9,023 nt of DNA. Origin: Candidatus Omnitrophota bacterium. Its GTDB lineage: Bacteria; Omnitrophota; Koll11; Gorgyraeales; Gorgyraeaceae. Under the pieces are notes generated by a model. That model was given only the letters and a program-made list of their open reading frames with translations. It made no database searches and had not been told where the DNA came from. Made by a program: the position numbers and the translations under genes. This document shows, piece after piece, positions 1 through 6,397 of the stretch; position 1 is the stretch's first letter, and each line of letters begins with the position of its first letter. The stretch lies in contig JAHIRR010000093.1 in NCBI GenBank assembly GCA_018818505.1, positions 1-9,023 on the forward strand. Reading direction: 5' to 3'.

Positions 1-554
1 AGGCAGAGGGCGCTTTTACAGGAGAGATCTCGCCTAACATGTTAAAGGATGCTGGGTGCAGGTATGTAATTATAGGTCATTCTGAGCGAAGGCATATATT
101 TGGAGAGACAGATGATGATGTAAATAAGAAGGTCAAGGTCGTGCTGAAGCATGGCATGATCCCTATAATGTGTGTTGGCGAGAAGCTTGAAGAGCGGGAC
201 AATGGCATGACATTTGAGGTGCTGGAAAAGCAGCTCTCAAGGGGCTTAAAGGATTTTCAGAAGGATGAGGTAGTGCGTATCATCATTGCTTATGAGCCAG
301 TATGGGCAATTGGCACAGGAAGGACTGCTACGCCGCAGCAGGCACAAGAGGCGCATAAGTTTATCCGGGATTTTATAGAGCGCACTTATACTAAAGAGGC
401 AGCTGTGAAAGTCAGGATACAGTATGGCGGAAGTGTAAAACCTGATAATATTTCAAATCTTATGTCGCAGGAAGATATAGATGGCGCGCTGGTAGGCGGC
501 GCAAGCCTTGATGTGAATTCATTTACAGAGATAGTTAAGAATGCGGTTTTATAA
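1..554 (+). CDS. tpiA: Triosephosphate isomerase, 5' end outside window
   Basis: C-terminal two-thirds of triosephosphate isomerase, the cytoplasmic (beta/alpha)8 enzyme that interconverts dihydroxyacetone phosphate and glyceraldehyde 3-phosphate in glycolysis and gluconeogenesis. The frame is already open at position 3, where it reads AEGAFTGEISPNMLKDAGC, so the ATG at 39 is internal Met and not the start. Visible family landmarks are the GHSERR motif with catalytic His (codon 78-80), the AYEPVWAIGTG motif with catalytic Glu (codon 294-296) opening the mobile lid loop, and the phosphate-binding YGGSV and GALVGGASL motifs near the C-terminus. The N-terminal substrate-binding Lys lies upstream of the window. 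The stop is TAA at 552-554, followed after 57 nt by secG, the usual tpiA-secG pairing of many bacteria. No truncation or frameshift is seen in the visible part. Confidence 0.97.
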   Translation, partial: AEGAFTGEISPNMLKDAGCRYVIIGHSERRHIFGETDDDVNKKVKVVLKHGMIPIMCVGEKLEERDNGMTFEVLEKQLSRGLKDFQKDEVVRIIIAYEPVWAIGTGRTATPQQAQEAHKFIRDFIERTYTKEAAVKVRIQYGGSVKPDNISNLMSQEDIDGALVGGASLDVNSFTEIVKNAVL

Positions 555-557
555 AAT

Positions 558-598
558 CGCGGAACCTACGCGGAACGTAACGCGGAACCACGCGGAAG
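558..598 (+). repeat. Four-copy CGCGGAAC short-word array
   Basis: The tpiA-secG gap is almost filled by four same-orientation copies of CGCGGAAC, starting at 558, 569, 581 and 591 (the last ends in G). Start-to-start spacing is 11, 12 and 10 nt, about one DNA helical turn. It begins 3 nt after the tpiA stop and ends 3 nt before the secG ribosome-binding site. The word resembles the CGCGAAT word of the array at 8131-8198. No function is known to me. Confidence 0.75.
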
Positions 599-611
599 AA
601 AAGAGGATAAT

Positions 612-980
612 ATGTACACTGCTATAATTACGATTCATGTAATCGCGAGTATCTTTTTGATACTGGTAATACTTTTGCAGGCAGGTAGAGGTGGTGGGTT
701 GGCTGATTCATTCGGTGGTTCACAGATGCAGAGCATGTTTGGCACAAAAAGCGCGAATGTACTTTCAAGGCTTACCGCTATATGCGCGGTCACGTTTATA
801 GTAACGTGTCTGACGCTTGCGATTCTCTCAAGCCGCAGGTCTAAATCTGTCATAGACAAGGTTAATATACCTGTGTCAGTACCACAGCAAACAACAACAG
901 TTGATGTTAATGTTTCAGAGCCAGAAGTAGAATCAACTACTATAACTCCAGACCATGCACAAAGCGAAGAAGTCGAATAG
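612..980 (+). CDS. secG: Preprotein translocase subunit SecG
   Basis: SecG, the small accessory membrane subunit of the SecYEG translocon, which aids SecA-driven protein export across the inner membrane. The 122-residue product has the family layout: transmembrane helix 1 at about residues 4-24, the conserved cytoplasmic loop LQAGRGGGLADSFGG (22-36), a second helix at about 52-73, then a polar Thr/Glu-rich tail (about 85-122) typical of the longer, poorly conserved SecG tails. The ATG at 612 is supported by AAGAGGA at 601-607, four nt upstream. The stop TAG (978-980) is the first three bases of a mirrored repeat, and the next base triplet in frame is TAA, giving tandem stops from repeat DNA. 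The tail overlaps the proposed start of the binding-protein gene by 26 nt in another frame. The last residues may have been altered by the repeat insertion; the core is secure. Confidence 0.95.
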   Translation: MYTAIITIHVIASIFLILVILLQAGRGGGLADSFGGSQMQSMFGTKSANVLSRLTAICAVTFIVTCLTLAILSSRRSKSVIDKVNIPVSVPQQTTTVDVNVSEPEVESTTITPDHAQSEEVE

Positions 981-2649
981 TAACCGAGGCCTAGTAACCG
1001 AGGCCGAACCTCGAACAGTTACTGTTCGAGGTTCGGCCTCAAACAATTCAGGCCTCAAACAATTCATAGCGGCCGTCTTTAAAAAGGCGGCCTTTTTGTT
1101 TTTATTATTAGGCCTTTTAGGATTCAGGCCTGATTATGGAGATGCGATCGTGGCTGGCTCTATTGGCGAGCCGCGCACGCTCGTTCCTATATTGGCATCT
1201 GATTCTGCGTCAGGCGCGATCTGCGGACTTGTATTTAATGGCCTTATGAAATACGATAAGGATTTGAATTTAGTCGGCGATCTGGCTGAAAGATGGGAGG
1301 TCTCAGAAAACGGGCTTGAGATCACATTTTATTTAAGAAAAGGCGTGAGGTGGCATGATGGAGAGCCTTTTACAGCAAGGGATGTGGAATTTACTTATAA
1401 AAGCCTGATCGATCCGAATGTAAGGACAGCGTATAGCGGTGATTTTCAGATGGTTGAGAAATTTGATGTCTTAGATGATTATAGATTAAAGGTCGCGTAT
1501 AAAGAGCCGTTCTCGCCAGGCCTTTCGAGCTGGGGCATGAATATTATGCCGCGGCATTTGCTTGAGAAAGAGGATCTGAATAAAACAGAATTTTCAAGAT
1601 CGCCCATTGGCACAGGGCGGTATAAGTTTAGTCTCTGGAAGACAGGTGAGAGGCTTGAGCTCGTCTCAAATCATGATTATTTTGAGGGACGCCCGTGCAT
1701 TAATAGATATATTTACAGGATCATACCTGACCAGGCAACCATGTTTCTAGAGCTGCGCTCAGAGGGCGTGGATTATATTGGACTTACTCCTTTACAATTC
1801 AGTCGTCAGACACAGACAAAATTTTTCAAAGAAGATTTTCAGAAATTTCGCTTTCCGAGTTTTGGCTATACATACATGGGATATAATTTAAAGGACCCAA
1901 GGTTTCAGGATCTAAGAGTAAGGCAGGCAATAAATTATGCGATAGATAAAGAAGAGATCATACGCGGTGTGCTTCTGGGCCTGGGCAGGGTTGCGACAGG
2001 CCCTTTTTTGCCAGATACCTGGGCGTACAATAAGGATGTTAAGGCTATAGGTTATAATCCTGACAGGGCGAGGCTGCTTTTGAAAGAGGCTGGATGGCAG
2101 GATAATGATGGCGATGGGATCTTAGAAAAGCAGGGGGGTAAATTTTCATTTACTGTTGTTACAAATCAGGGCAATGAGCAGCGCAGGATGACAGCTGAGA
2201 TCATTCAGCGCAGACTTAAAGAAGTGGGTATCGAGCTCAAGATAAAGATAATCGAGTGGAGTTCTTTTGTGAGCGAATTTATTGACAAACGCAGGTTTGA
2301 GGCTGTGCTTTTAGGATGGGGGCTTGGTCAGGACCCGGACATGTATGATATCTGGCATTCGTCAAAGACAAAAGAGGGCGAGTTTAATTTTGTTGGATAT
2401 GCAAACGCAGAGGTGGATAGGCTGCTTTTAGAAGGCCGCCGCACTTTTGATCAAAATGAACGCGCAAGGATCTATCACAGGATCCATGAGATCCTTTACG
2501 AAGAGCAGCCGTATCTATTTTTATATGTGCCGGACAGTTTGCCCATTATTCATGGCCGGTTTAAAGGTATTGAGGTAGGCGCAGCAGGCATTGGCCATAA
2601 TTTCATCAAGTGGTATGTACCAAAAAGTGAACAGAAATATATAAGATAG
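955..2649 (+). CDS. ABC-transporter substrate-binding protein, family 5 (peptide/nickel type)
   Basis: Extracytoplasmic solute-binding protein of the SBP_bac_5 family, the receptor that delivers a ligand (peptide, nickel chelate or similar) to the permeases encoded next. Family hallmarks from about residue 67 onward are IGEPRTLVPILASDSASG, the GVRWHDGEPFTARDVEFTY region, PIGTGRYKFSLWKTGERL followed by the SNHDYFEGRP segment, RQAINYAIDKEEI, and a C-terminal domain with ILYEEQPYLFLYVP. An N-terminal signal is suggested by VFKKAAFLFLLLGLLGF (about 41-57). There is no lipobox cysteine, so it is probably a free periplasmic protein. The start is uncertain: ATG 955 overlaps secG by 26 nt, has no Shine-Dalgarno, and makes residues about 9-37 pure repeat translation. 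TTG 1096 (AAGG at 1084-1087) would lose the basic part of the signal. The mature domain appears full length. Its substrate cannot be read from the sequence. Confidence 0.93.
   Translation: MHKAKKSNSNRGLVTEAEPRTVTVRGSASNNSGLKQFIAAVFKKAAFLFLLLGLLGFRPDYGDAIVAGSIGEPRTLVPILASDSASGAICGLVFNGLMKYDKDLNLVGDLAERWEVSENGLEITFYLRKGVRWHDGEPFTARDVEFTYKSLIDPNVRTAYSGDFQMVEKFDVLDDYRLKVAYKEPFSPGLSSWGMNIMPRHLLEKEDLNKTEFSRSPIGTGRYKFSLWKTGERLELVSNHDYFEGRPCINRYIYRIIPDQATMFLELRSEGVDYIGLTPLQFSRQTQTKFFKEDFQKFRFPSFGYTYMGYNLKDPRFQDLRVRQAINYAIDKEEIIRGVLLGLGRVATGPFLPDTWAYNKDVKAIGYNPDRARLLLKEAGWQDNDGDGILEKQGGKFSFTVVTNQGNEQRRMTAEIIQRRLKEVGIELKIKIIEWSSFVSEFIDKRRFEAVLLGWGLGQDPDMYDIWHSSKTKEGEFNFVGYANAEVDRLLLEGRRTFDQNERARIYHRIHEILYEEQPYLFLYVPDSLPIIHGRFKGIEVGAAGIGHNFIKWYVPKSEQKYIR
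978..1066 (+). repeat. Mirrored composite palindrome at the secG/binding-protein joint
   Basis: The structure is ordered and symmetrical. TAGTAACCGAGGCC occurs twice in tandem (978-991, 992-1005). A perfect hairpin core follows, GAACCTCGAACAGT (1006-1019), T, then its reverse complement (1021-1034). GGCCTCAAACAATTCA then occurs twice in tandem (1035-1050, 1051-1066). The inner ends GAGGCC and GGCCTC extend the hairpin to a 20-bp perfect stem, 1000-1019 with 1021-1040. The first 14-mer contains the secG stop codon. The whole block is open in the frame of the downstream gene and is translated there if the ATG at 955 is used. Confidence 0.9.
1071..1103 (+). terminator. Intrinsic-terminator-like hairpin inside the signal-peptide codons
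   Basis: GGCCGTCTTT (1071-1080) pairs with AAAGGCGGCC (1083-1092), ten pairs with one G-U; the tip would open to a realistic loop. TTTTTGTTTTT (1093-1103) follows directly. This is the form of a Rho-independent terminator and would end secG transcripts. It is also coding sequence: it encodes AVFKKAAFLFL of the binding-protein signal region. It may therefore act as partial termination, or be a chance result of signal-peptide codons. Confidence 0.45.
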
Positions 2650-2659
2650 TGCGTTAAAA

Positions 2660-2685
2660 GCCGAGGCTGGACCTCGGCTTTTTTT
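2660..2685 (+). terminator. Intrinsic terminator/attenuator between binding protein and permease
   Basis: GCCGAGG (2660-2666) and CCTCGGC (2672-2678) form a perfect 7-bp GC-rich stem with loop CTGGA, followed by seven T residues (2679-2685). It lies 11 nt after the binding-protein stop and upstream of the first permease. Partial termination here would give more binding protein than membrane components, as hairpins do between malE and malF. That role is inferred from position. Confidence 0.65.
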
Positions 2686-2710
2686 CAAAAAGCCGAGGTC
2701 CAGCCTCGGC
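2660..2710 (+). repeat. Nested 24-bp palindrome, terminator-like in both directions
   Basis: Positions 2660-2683 and 2687-2710 are perfect inverted copies (24 bp) separated by three bases. Each half is itself a 7-bp hairpin, GCCGAGG/CCTCGGC, and the left half carries the T-run on the + strand while the right half carries one on the - strand. The right arm ends 5 nt before the next ATG and leaves no recognisable Shine-Dalgarno there. The half-arm word at 2665-2676 matches 1002-1013 at 10 of 12 positions. Confidence 0.9.
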
Positions 2711-2715
2711 AGAAT

Positions 2716-3687
2716 ATGATTAAATATATTTTGCGCAGGATAATTGGCTTGATTCCGTTATTATTAGGTATAACCATAATTACCTTTGCCGTAATCCATC
2801 TTGCGCCTGGGAAGCCTACGGATATGGAGACGCAGTTTAATCCAAAGGTCTCGCTCGAGGCGAGGCAGAGGATGATGAGTCTTTACGGACTGGATAAGCC
2901 TATTCATGAGCAATATGTGGATTGGCTGAAGAGGCTTTTGCGATTTGATTTCGGGATTTCTTTTGTTGATTCAAGGCCGGTTATTAAAAAGATAGGAGAG
3001 CGCATACCAGTTACACTTGGCATAAATCTTGCGTCAATGATTTTAATCCTGCTAATCGGCATTCCTATAGGCGTGAGCTCTGCGGTAAAAGAGAAAAGTT
3101 TCTACGATAGATCAATGACAGTATTTGTGTTCATTGGCTTTGCCATACCTACTTTTTGGCTGAGCTTGATGCTCATGGATCTTGTGGGTGTCAGGTGGGG
3201 GCTTTTGCCTGTCTCAGGCATAAAGTCACTGGAGTTTGATAAGTTTAGTTTTATTGAAAAGGTAATTGATATTGCGCGGCATTTGATTTTACCTGTTGTT
3301 GTCTCAGCATTTGGCGGGCTTGCCGGGATTTCGCGATATATGCGCAGTAACATGGTGCATGTCTTGAAGCAGGATTATATCAGGACTGCGAGGGCAAAGG
3401 GCCTGAAGGAAAAAGATGTGATTTACAAGCATGCCTTAAAGAATGCGCTTTTGCCAGTCGTGACTATTTTAGGATTATCAGTGCCAGGACTTATAGGAGG
3501 CAGTGTTATATTTGAGTCTATTTTTAGTATCCCTGGTATGGGCAGACTTTTTTATGAATCAGTGATGGCGCGGGATTATCCTGTGATCATGGGAGTCCTG
3601 GTGATTGGCGCAGCGCTGACTTTATTAGGAAATCTCCTGGCAGATGTCTCTTACGCAGCAGTTGATCCAAGGATAAAATATGAATAG
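2716..3687 (+). CDS. dppB: ABC-transporter permease, DppB/OppB type
   Basis: Inner-membrane permease of a peptide/nickel-type importer, expected to pair with the following DppC-like subunit to form the translocation pore. The 323 residues match the family's usual length. The N-terminus is the standard form: [20 protein letters not shown] as helix 1, then the LAPGKP turn. Further hydrophobic segments lie at about 100-122, 133-157, 188-206, 246-270 and 288-312, giving six helices. The cytoplasmic EAA coupling loop, [20 protein letters not shown], is at about 220-239 and docks on the ATPases; the protein ends with the typical VDPRI. ATG 2716 is the natural start, but the bases upstream come from the palindrome arm and show no good Shine-Dalgarno, so translation may be weak. 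The end overlaps dppC by 8 nt. Substrate is unknown; GsiC or NikB are equally possible names. Confidence 0.95.
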   Translation: MIKYILRRIIGLIPLLLGITIITFAVIHLAPGKPTDMETQFNPKVSLEARQRMMSLYGLDKPIHEQYVDWLKRLLRFDFGISFVDSRPVIKKIGERIPVTLGINLASMILILLIGIPIGVSSAVKEKSFYDRSMTVFVFIGFAIPTFWLSLMLMDLVGVRWGLLPVSGIKSLEFDKFSFIEKVIDIARHLILPVVVSAFGGLAGISRYMRSNMVHVLKQDYIRTARAKGLKEKDVIYKHALKNALLPVVTILGLSVPGLIGGSVIFESIFSIPGMGRLFYESVMARDYPVIMGVLVIGAALTLLGNLLADVSYAAVDPRIKYE

Positions 3688-4471
3688 GTTAATGATTTTT
3701 GGAATAGCGATCGTGGCCTTTTTTGCAATAATAGCAATCCTCGCGCCGTTTATTGCGCCTTATGATCCTGGCAAGATTGATATTGAGAATATACTTACTG
3801 GTCCATCGAAAGATCATCTTTTTGGCACTGATAGCCTGGGCAGGGATCTATTCAGCCGCATGATTTACGGCGCTCGCATTTCTTTATTGGTCGGCCTGAT
3901 AGCAGTAGGCATTTCTGCGCTTATCGGAATTTTGCTTGGTTCAATAGCAGGCTATTACGGCAAATGGGTGGATCTTTTGATCATGAGATTTGTGGATATT
4001 ATGCTTTGCTTTCCAACATTTTTTCTAATACTGGCTGTAATCGCGCTTTTAGAGCCGAGTATAGTGAACATCATGCTGATAATTGGTATTACGAGCTGGA
4101 TGGGTGTTGCGCGGCTCATCAGGGCAGAGATATTGAGTCTAAAGGAAAGAGATTTTATATATGCTGAGAGGGCGATCGGCGCAAGTGATTTCAGGATCAT
4201 TGCAAAGCACCTGATCCCCAATGCAATGGCGCCCGTGCTCGTGAGCATCACCCTTGGCATTGCAGCTGCGATTTTAGTGGAGTCGAGTCTGAGCTTCCTG
4301 GGCATAGGCGTGCAGCCACCCACGCCAAGCTGGGGCAATATCTTAAGCGAGGGCAAATCCGTAATGGGCGCAGCGTGGTGGATGATGCTATTCCCAGGCC
4401 TTGCGATTTTTATCACAGTGTTGGGCTATAACCTTCTCGGCGAAGGCCTTAGAGAAAAACTCCTAAAGTAG
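3680..4471 (+). CDS. dppC: ABC-transporter permease, DppC/OppC type
   Basis: Second inner-membrane permease of the importer. It begins inside the last 8 nt of dppB, with AAGGA (3669-3673) six nt upstream of its ATG, so the two are probably translationally coupled. Family features in order are a first helix (about 5-27), the periplasmic [21 protein letters not shown] motif region (about 46-65), helices at about 67-91, 104-123 and 128-145, the EAA loop around [20 protein letters not shown] (158-177), and [15 protein letters not shown] (206-220). A last helix at about 233-253 is followed by [12 protein letters not shown]. The usual family ending after GLR is a DP-containing tail; here it is replaced by four residues. 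The last codons and the TAG stop lie in the left arm of a palindrome (4462-4506), suggesting that insertion re-made the C-terminus. The transport core is intact at 263 residues. Confidence 0.95.
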   Translation: MNRLMIFGIAIVAFFAIIAILAPFIAPYDPGKIDIENILTGPSKDHLFGTDSLGRDLFSRMIYGARISLLVGLIAVGISALIGILLGSIAGYYGKWVDLLIMRFVDIMLCFPTFFLILAVIALLEPSIVNIMLIIGITSWMGVARLIRAEILSLKERDFIYAERAIGASDFRIIAKHLIPNAMAPVLVSITLGIAAAILVESSLSFLGIGVQPPTPSWGNILSEGKSVMGAAWWMMLFPGLAIFITVLGYNLLGEGLREKLLK

Positions 4472-4506
4472 ACAAAACAGTCACTGTCTGTTTTGTCTAC
4501 TTTAGG
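4462..4506 (+). repeat. 19-bp perfect palindrome containing the dppC stop codon
   Basis: Positions 4462-4480 and 4488-4506 are perfect reverse complements with a 7-nt loop (TCACTGT). The left arm includes the final two codons and the stop of dppC; the right arm ends just before the Shine-Dalgarno of the next gene. There is no + strand T-run after the stem, so it is not a forward terminator; it could protect mRNA 3' ends or affect initiation of the next gene. On the - strand a T-run lies two bases beyond the stem. Confidence 0.92.
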
Positions 4507-4509
4507 GAA

Positions 4510-4515
4510 AAGAGG
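4510..4515 (+). promoter_or_regulatory. Shine-Dalgarno deciding the dppD start
   Basis: AAGAGG ends 6 nt before the TTG at 4522, a normal spacing. The alternative in-frame TTG at 4516 would touch it with no spacer, so 4522 is preferred. No ATG is available near the conserved N-terminus. Confidence 0.6.
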
Positions 4516-4521
4516 TTGGTT

Positions 4522-5472
4522 TTGCGGATAGAGGGTCTGAGGGTTGAATATAATGGGGTAGAGGTTGTGCGGGGACTTGATCTGGAGATCCTGAAGGGCG
4601 AGTGTGTGGGCCTCGTGGGTGAGTCAGGGTGCGGCAAGACTACAGTTGGACTTGCTATAACGCGGCTGATACCTATTCAGGAAGGCAGGATTTTATTAGA
4701 GGAAAAAGATATTATGACTCTGAATCCCGAAGAATTAAGAAAGATCAGAGGAAAGAAAATATCATATGTATTTCAGGACCCATTTAGTTCGCTTAATCCT
4801 GTTTTTACGGTTTACGACCAGTTAAAGGAATGCCTGTCTGACGCAGAAAAGATCCCTGAGATCATGGAAAGCGTTGGACTTGGTAAGATAATCGGCAAAA
4901 AGATCTATCCTCACGAATTATCCGGAGGCATGCAGCAGCGCGTGATGATAGCCATGGCTATTGCGTCAAAGCCGGACCTGTTGGTCCTGGACGAACCTAC
5001 AACAGCCCTGGATGTAACTATTCAAAATCAGATACTAGAGCTTATAATGAGACTGAAAAAGAAAATAGGACTTTCGATTTTATTCATCTCACATGATTTA
5101 AATATAGTTTTTAGACTGGCAGATAGGATCGGTGTGATGTATGCAGGTAGAGTTGTGGAAGAAGGGCCGAGGGAAAAAATAGTTTCATCGCCCAGCCACC
5201 CGTATACAATGGGTTTGATAGATTCGATCCCGTCTCTTGAGCACAGAAAGAAGAGGTTCAATGTGATCGAGGGCAGGACACCTTTATTTTCTGATCTACC
5301 CCAGGGGTGCAAGTTTTATCCTAGATGTAGATTCAAGATCGATAGCTGCACAAGAGAAGAGCCGCAGTTGGAAAGTATTGCTGAGCAGCATTTCTCGCGC
5401 TGCATCAGATCAAAGGAAGTTATTTCCCCTCACCCCAACCCTCTCCCCAAAGGGGAGAGGGAGAAAGGGTGA
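4522..5472 (+). CDS. dppD: ABC-transporter ATPase, DppD/OppD type
   Basis: Cytoplasmic ATPase, one of two nucleotide-binding subunits that power the importer. Numbered from TTG 4522 (316 residues): Walker [10 protein letters not shown] at 33-41, Q-loop Gln 85, signature LSGGMQQR at 133-140, Walker B LLVLDE at 153-158, H-loop His 191 in ISHDL. The segment between Q-loop and signature is shorter than in many DppD proteins. The C-terminal oligopeptide-transporter domain (about 236-300) has cysteines at 263, 269, 276 and 294 (GCKFYPRC, then two more). The position suits a metal or iron-sulfur site, which has been described for a mycobacterial DppD; here it is inference. The last 15 residues, [15 protein letters not shown], are not family sequence: they translate the C-rich/G-rich palindrome at 5426-5476, and the TGA stop lies in its right arm. 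The start could also be TTG 4516. Confidence 0.94.
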   Translation: MRIEGLRVEYNGVEVVRGLDLEILKGECVGLVGESGCGKTTVGLAITRLIPIQEGRILLEEKDIMTLNPEELRKIRGKKISYVFQDPFSSLNPVFTVYDQLKECLSDAEKIPEIMESVGLGKIIGKKIYPHELSGGMQQRVMIAMAIASKPDLLVLDEPTTALDVTIQNQILELIMRLKKKIGLSILFISHDLNIVFRLADRIGVMYAGRVVEEGPREKIVSSPSHPYTMGLIDSIPSLEHRKKRFNVIEGRTPLFSDLPQGCKFYPRCRFKIDSCTREEPQLESIAEQHFSRCIRSKEVISPHPNPLPKGEREKG

Positions 5473-5476
5473 GGGG
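5426..5476 (+). repeat. C-rich/G-rich palindrome forming the end of dppD
   Basis: Outer arms CCCCTCACCC (5426-5435) and GGGTGAGGGG (5467-5476) and inner arms CCCTCTCCCC (5439-5448) and GGGGAGAGGG (5452-5461) are perfect, separated by a 3 by 5 nt internal loop, with AAA as tip. It encodes the dppD C-terminal tail, contains its stop codon (5470-5472), and its final GAGGGG serves as ribosome-binding site of the next gene. I recognise this sequence and its [11 protein letters not shown] translation as a palindrome seen in many unrelated genomes (from memory). Confidence 0.92.
5471..5476 (+). promoter_or_regulatory. Repeat-derived Shine-Dalgarno of dppF
   Basis: GAGGGG is the last six bases of the palindrome right arm and sits 8 nt before ATG 5485; no other purine-rich site lies in between. 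It also pairs with CCCCTC at 5426-5431, so the hairpin would hide it unless ribosomes finishing dppD, whose stop lies within the same arm, open the stem. This favours translational coupling. Confidence 0.6.
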
Positions 5477-5484
5477 CATAAATT

Positions 5485-6234
5485 ATGGAGCTGATAAAGG
5501 TAAGTAATCTGAGAAAGGTTTTTCCAAAGCACAAGACCGCTGCTGTTGATGGTGTGGATTTTTCTGTGTTTAAAGGAGAGGTCCTGGGCCTGGTGGGTGA
5601 ATCAGGATGCGGCAAGAGTACGCTTGGCCGATCGATCCTGCGGCTTACAGATGCGCAGGAAGGAAGAGTGCTTTATAAAAATGAGGATTTATTAAAGGTC
5701 TCTAAGCCGCGAATGAGAGGGATGCGAAAGGATCTGCAGATGATATTCCAGGATCCGTACACGTCTTTAGATCCCCGCATGAGGATCGGAGAGACTCTGG
5801 AAGAGGCCCTTATCATTCATGAGAATCTTTCCGGAAAAAAAAGAATAGCCCGTGTGATAGAGATTTTAGAAATGGTAGGGCTTGGCGAGGCCTATCTGAG
5901 ACGTTTTCCGTCTGAGCTTTCCGGAGGAGAGCGCCAGAGGGTCGGCATTGGCCGCGCCCTGGCAACTGATCCTGAATTTATCGTATGTGACGAACCTGTA
6001 TCAAGCCTTGATATCTCTATTCAGGCGCAGATACTTAATCTTTTGATGGATCTTCAGAAGGCAAAAAACCTTACATATCTATTTATAAGCCATGATCTTG
6101 GGGTAATAGCCTCAATATGCGACAGGGTCATAGTGATGCAGTCAGGTAAATTCATAGAAAGAAACTCGTGCGAAGAAATATTTAAAAATCCAAAGCAGGA
6201 ATATACAAAGAGATTATTAGACTCCGCATTTTAA
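5485..6234 (+). CDS. dppF: ABC-transporter ATPase, DppF/OppF type, short form
   Basis: Second cytoplasmic ATPase of the importer, expected to form a heterodimer with the DppD-like subunit under the two permeases. Conserved sites: Walker [10 protein letters not shown] (39-47), Q-loop Gln 89 in [12 protein letters not shown], signature LSGGERQRV (145-153), Walker B FIVCDEP (165-171) with D-loop SSLD, and H-loop His 203 in ISHDL. At 249 residues it stops soon after the EYTKRLL segment, so it lacks the C-terminal cysteine-bearing domain of roughly 60-80 residues present in longer OppF/DppF proteins and in its partner here. Short forms are common, and no frameshift is seen after the stop. ATG 5485 matches the conserved [12 protein letters not shown] start. 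The TAA (6232-6234) overlaps by one base the left target duplication of the downstream MITE-like element. Confidence 0.95.
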   Translation: MELIKVSNLRKVFPKHKTAAVDGVDFSVFKGEVLGLVGESGCGKSTLGRSILRLTDAQEGRVLYKNEDLLKVSKPRMRGMRKDLQMIFQDPYTSLDPRMRIGETLEEALIIHENLSGKKRIARVIEILEMVGLGEAYLRRFPSELSGGERQRVGIGRALATDPEFIVCDEPVSSLDISIQAQILNLLMDLQKAKNLTYLFISHDLGVIASICDRVIVMQSGKFIERNSCEEIFKNPKQEYTKRLLDSAF

Positions 6235-6241
6235 AAGGGCG
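6234..6241 (+). repeat. Left 8-bp target-site duplication
   Basis: AAAGGGCG directly abuts the left inverted end at 6242 and is identical to 6398-6405. The match stops after exactly eight bases. Confidence 0.75.
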
Positions 6242-6397
6242 GTAACCTGTGAGTTAACGGGGGTAGATGAGACATAGCATAAACTTGTCATTGCGAGAAG
6301 GAGCGAAGCGACGACGAAGCAATCTTTCTTTTGAGATTGCTTCGCTCCCTTCGGTCGCTCGCAATGACACTTGTACCCCCGATAACTCACCGATTAC
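6242..6397 (+). mobile_element. MITE-like element with 24-bp inverted ends and 8-bp target duplication
   Basis: The ends 6242-6265 and 6374-6397 are inverted copies matching at 21 of 24 positions (GTAACCTGTGAGTTAACGGG... at the left). They are flanked on both sides by the exact 8-bp direct repeat AAAGGGCG (6234-6241 and 6398-6405), the classic trace of transposition. There is no coding capacity, so movement would need a transposase encoded elsewhere. The middle contains a second palindromic repeat (6287-6368). The left duplication begins at the last base of the dppF stop codon, so the insertion left that gene intact. This explains most of the 235-nt gap before glgC. Confidence 0.8.
6287..6368 (+). 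repeat. Inner palindromic repeat (GTCATTGCGAG family) nested in the MITE
   Basis: Inverted ends GTCATTGCGAG (6287-6297) and CTCGCAATGAC (6358-6368) enclose inner complementary stretches built on GGAGCGAAGC and GAAGCAATCT opposite AGATTGCTTCGCTCC, with asymmetric internal loops. ACTT precedes the left end (6283-6286) and follows the right end (6369-6372), consistent with a short target duplication and insertion into the loop of the outer element. I recognise the core as a repeat common in many bacterial genomes (from memory). Confidence 0.7.

Noticed and set aside
39..554. tpiA starting at the ATG at 39
   Set aside because: The frame is open upstream to position 3 and encodes conserved isomerase residues before that Met; a protein starting there would lack the first third of the barrel.
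955..1070. Frameshifted fusion of secG with the binding-protein gene
   Set aside because: SecG is complete with its own stop and the second gene has its own signal-peptide-like start; overlap is better explained by repeat insertion at the joint than by fusion.
3955..4416. A 153-codon open frame on the - strand
   Set aside because: It lies wholly opposite the well-conserved dppC coding sequence, has no family features or ribosome-binding site I can see, and its openness follows from the codon use of the real gene.
4462..4506. Forward intrinsic terminator after dppC
   Set aside because: The stem is perfect but is followed by GGAAAAGAGG and not a T-run, so it lacks the terminator signature on the + strand.
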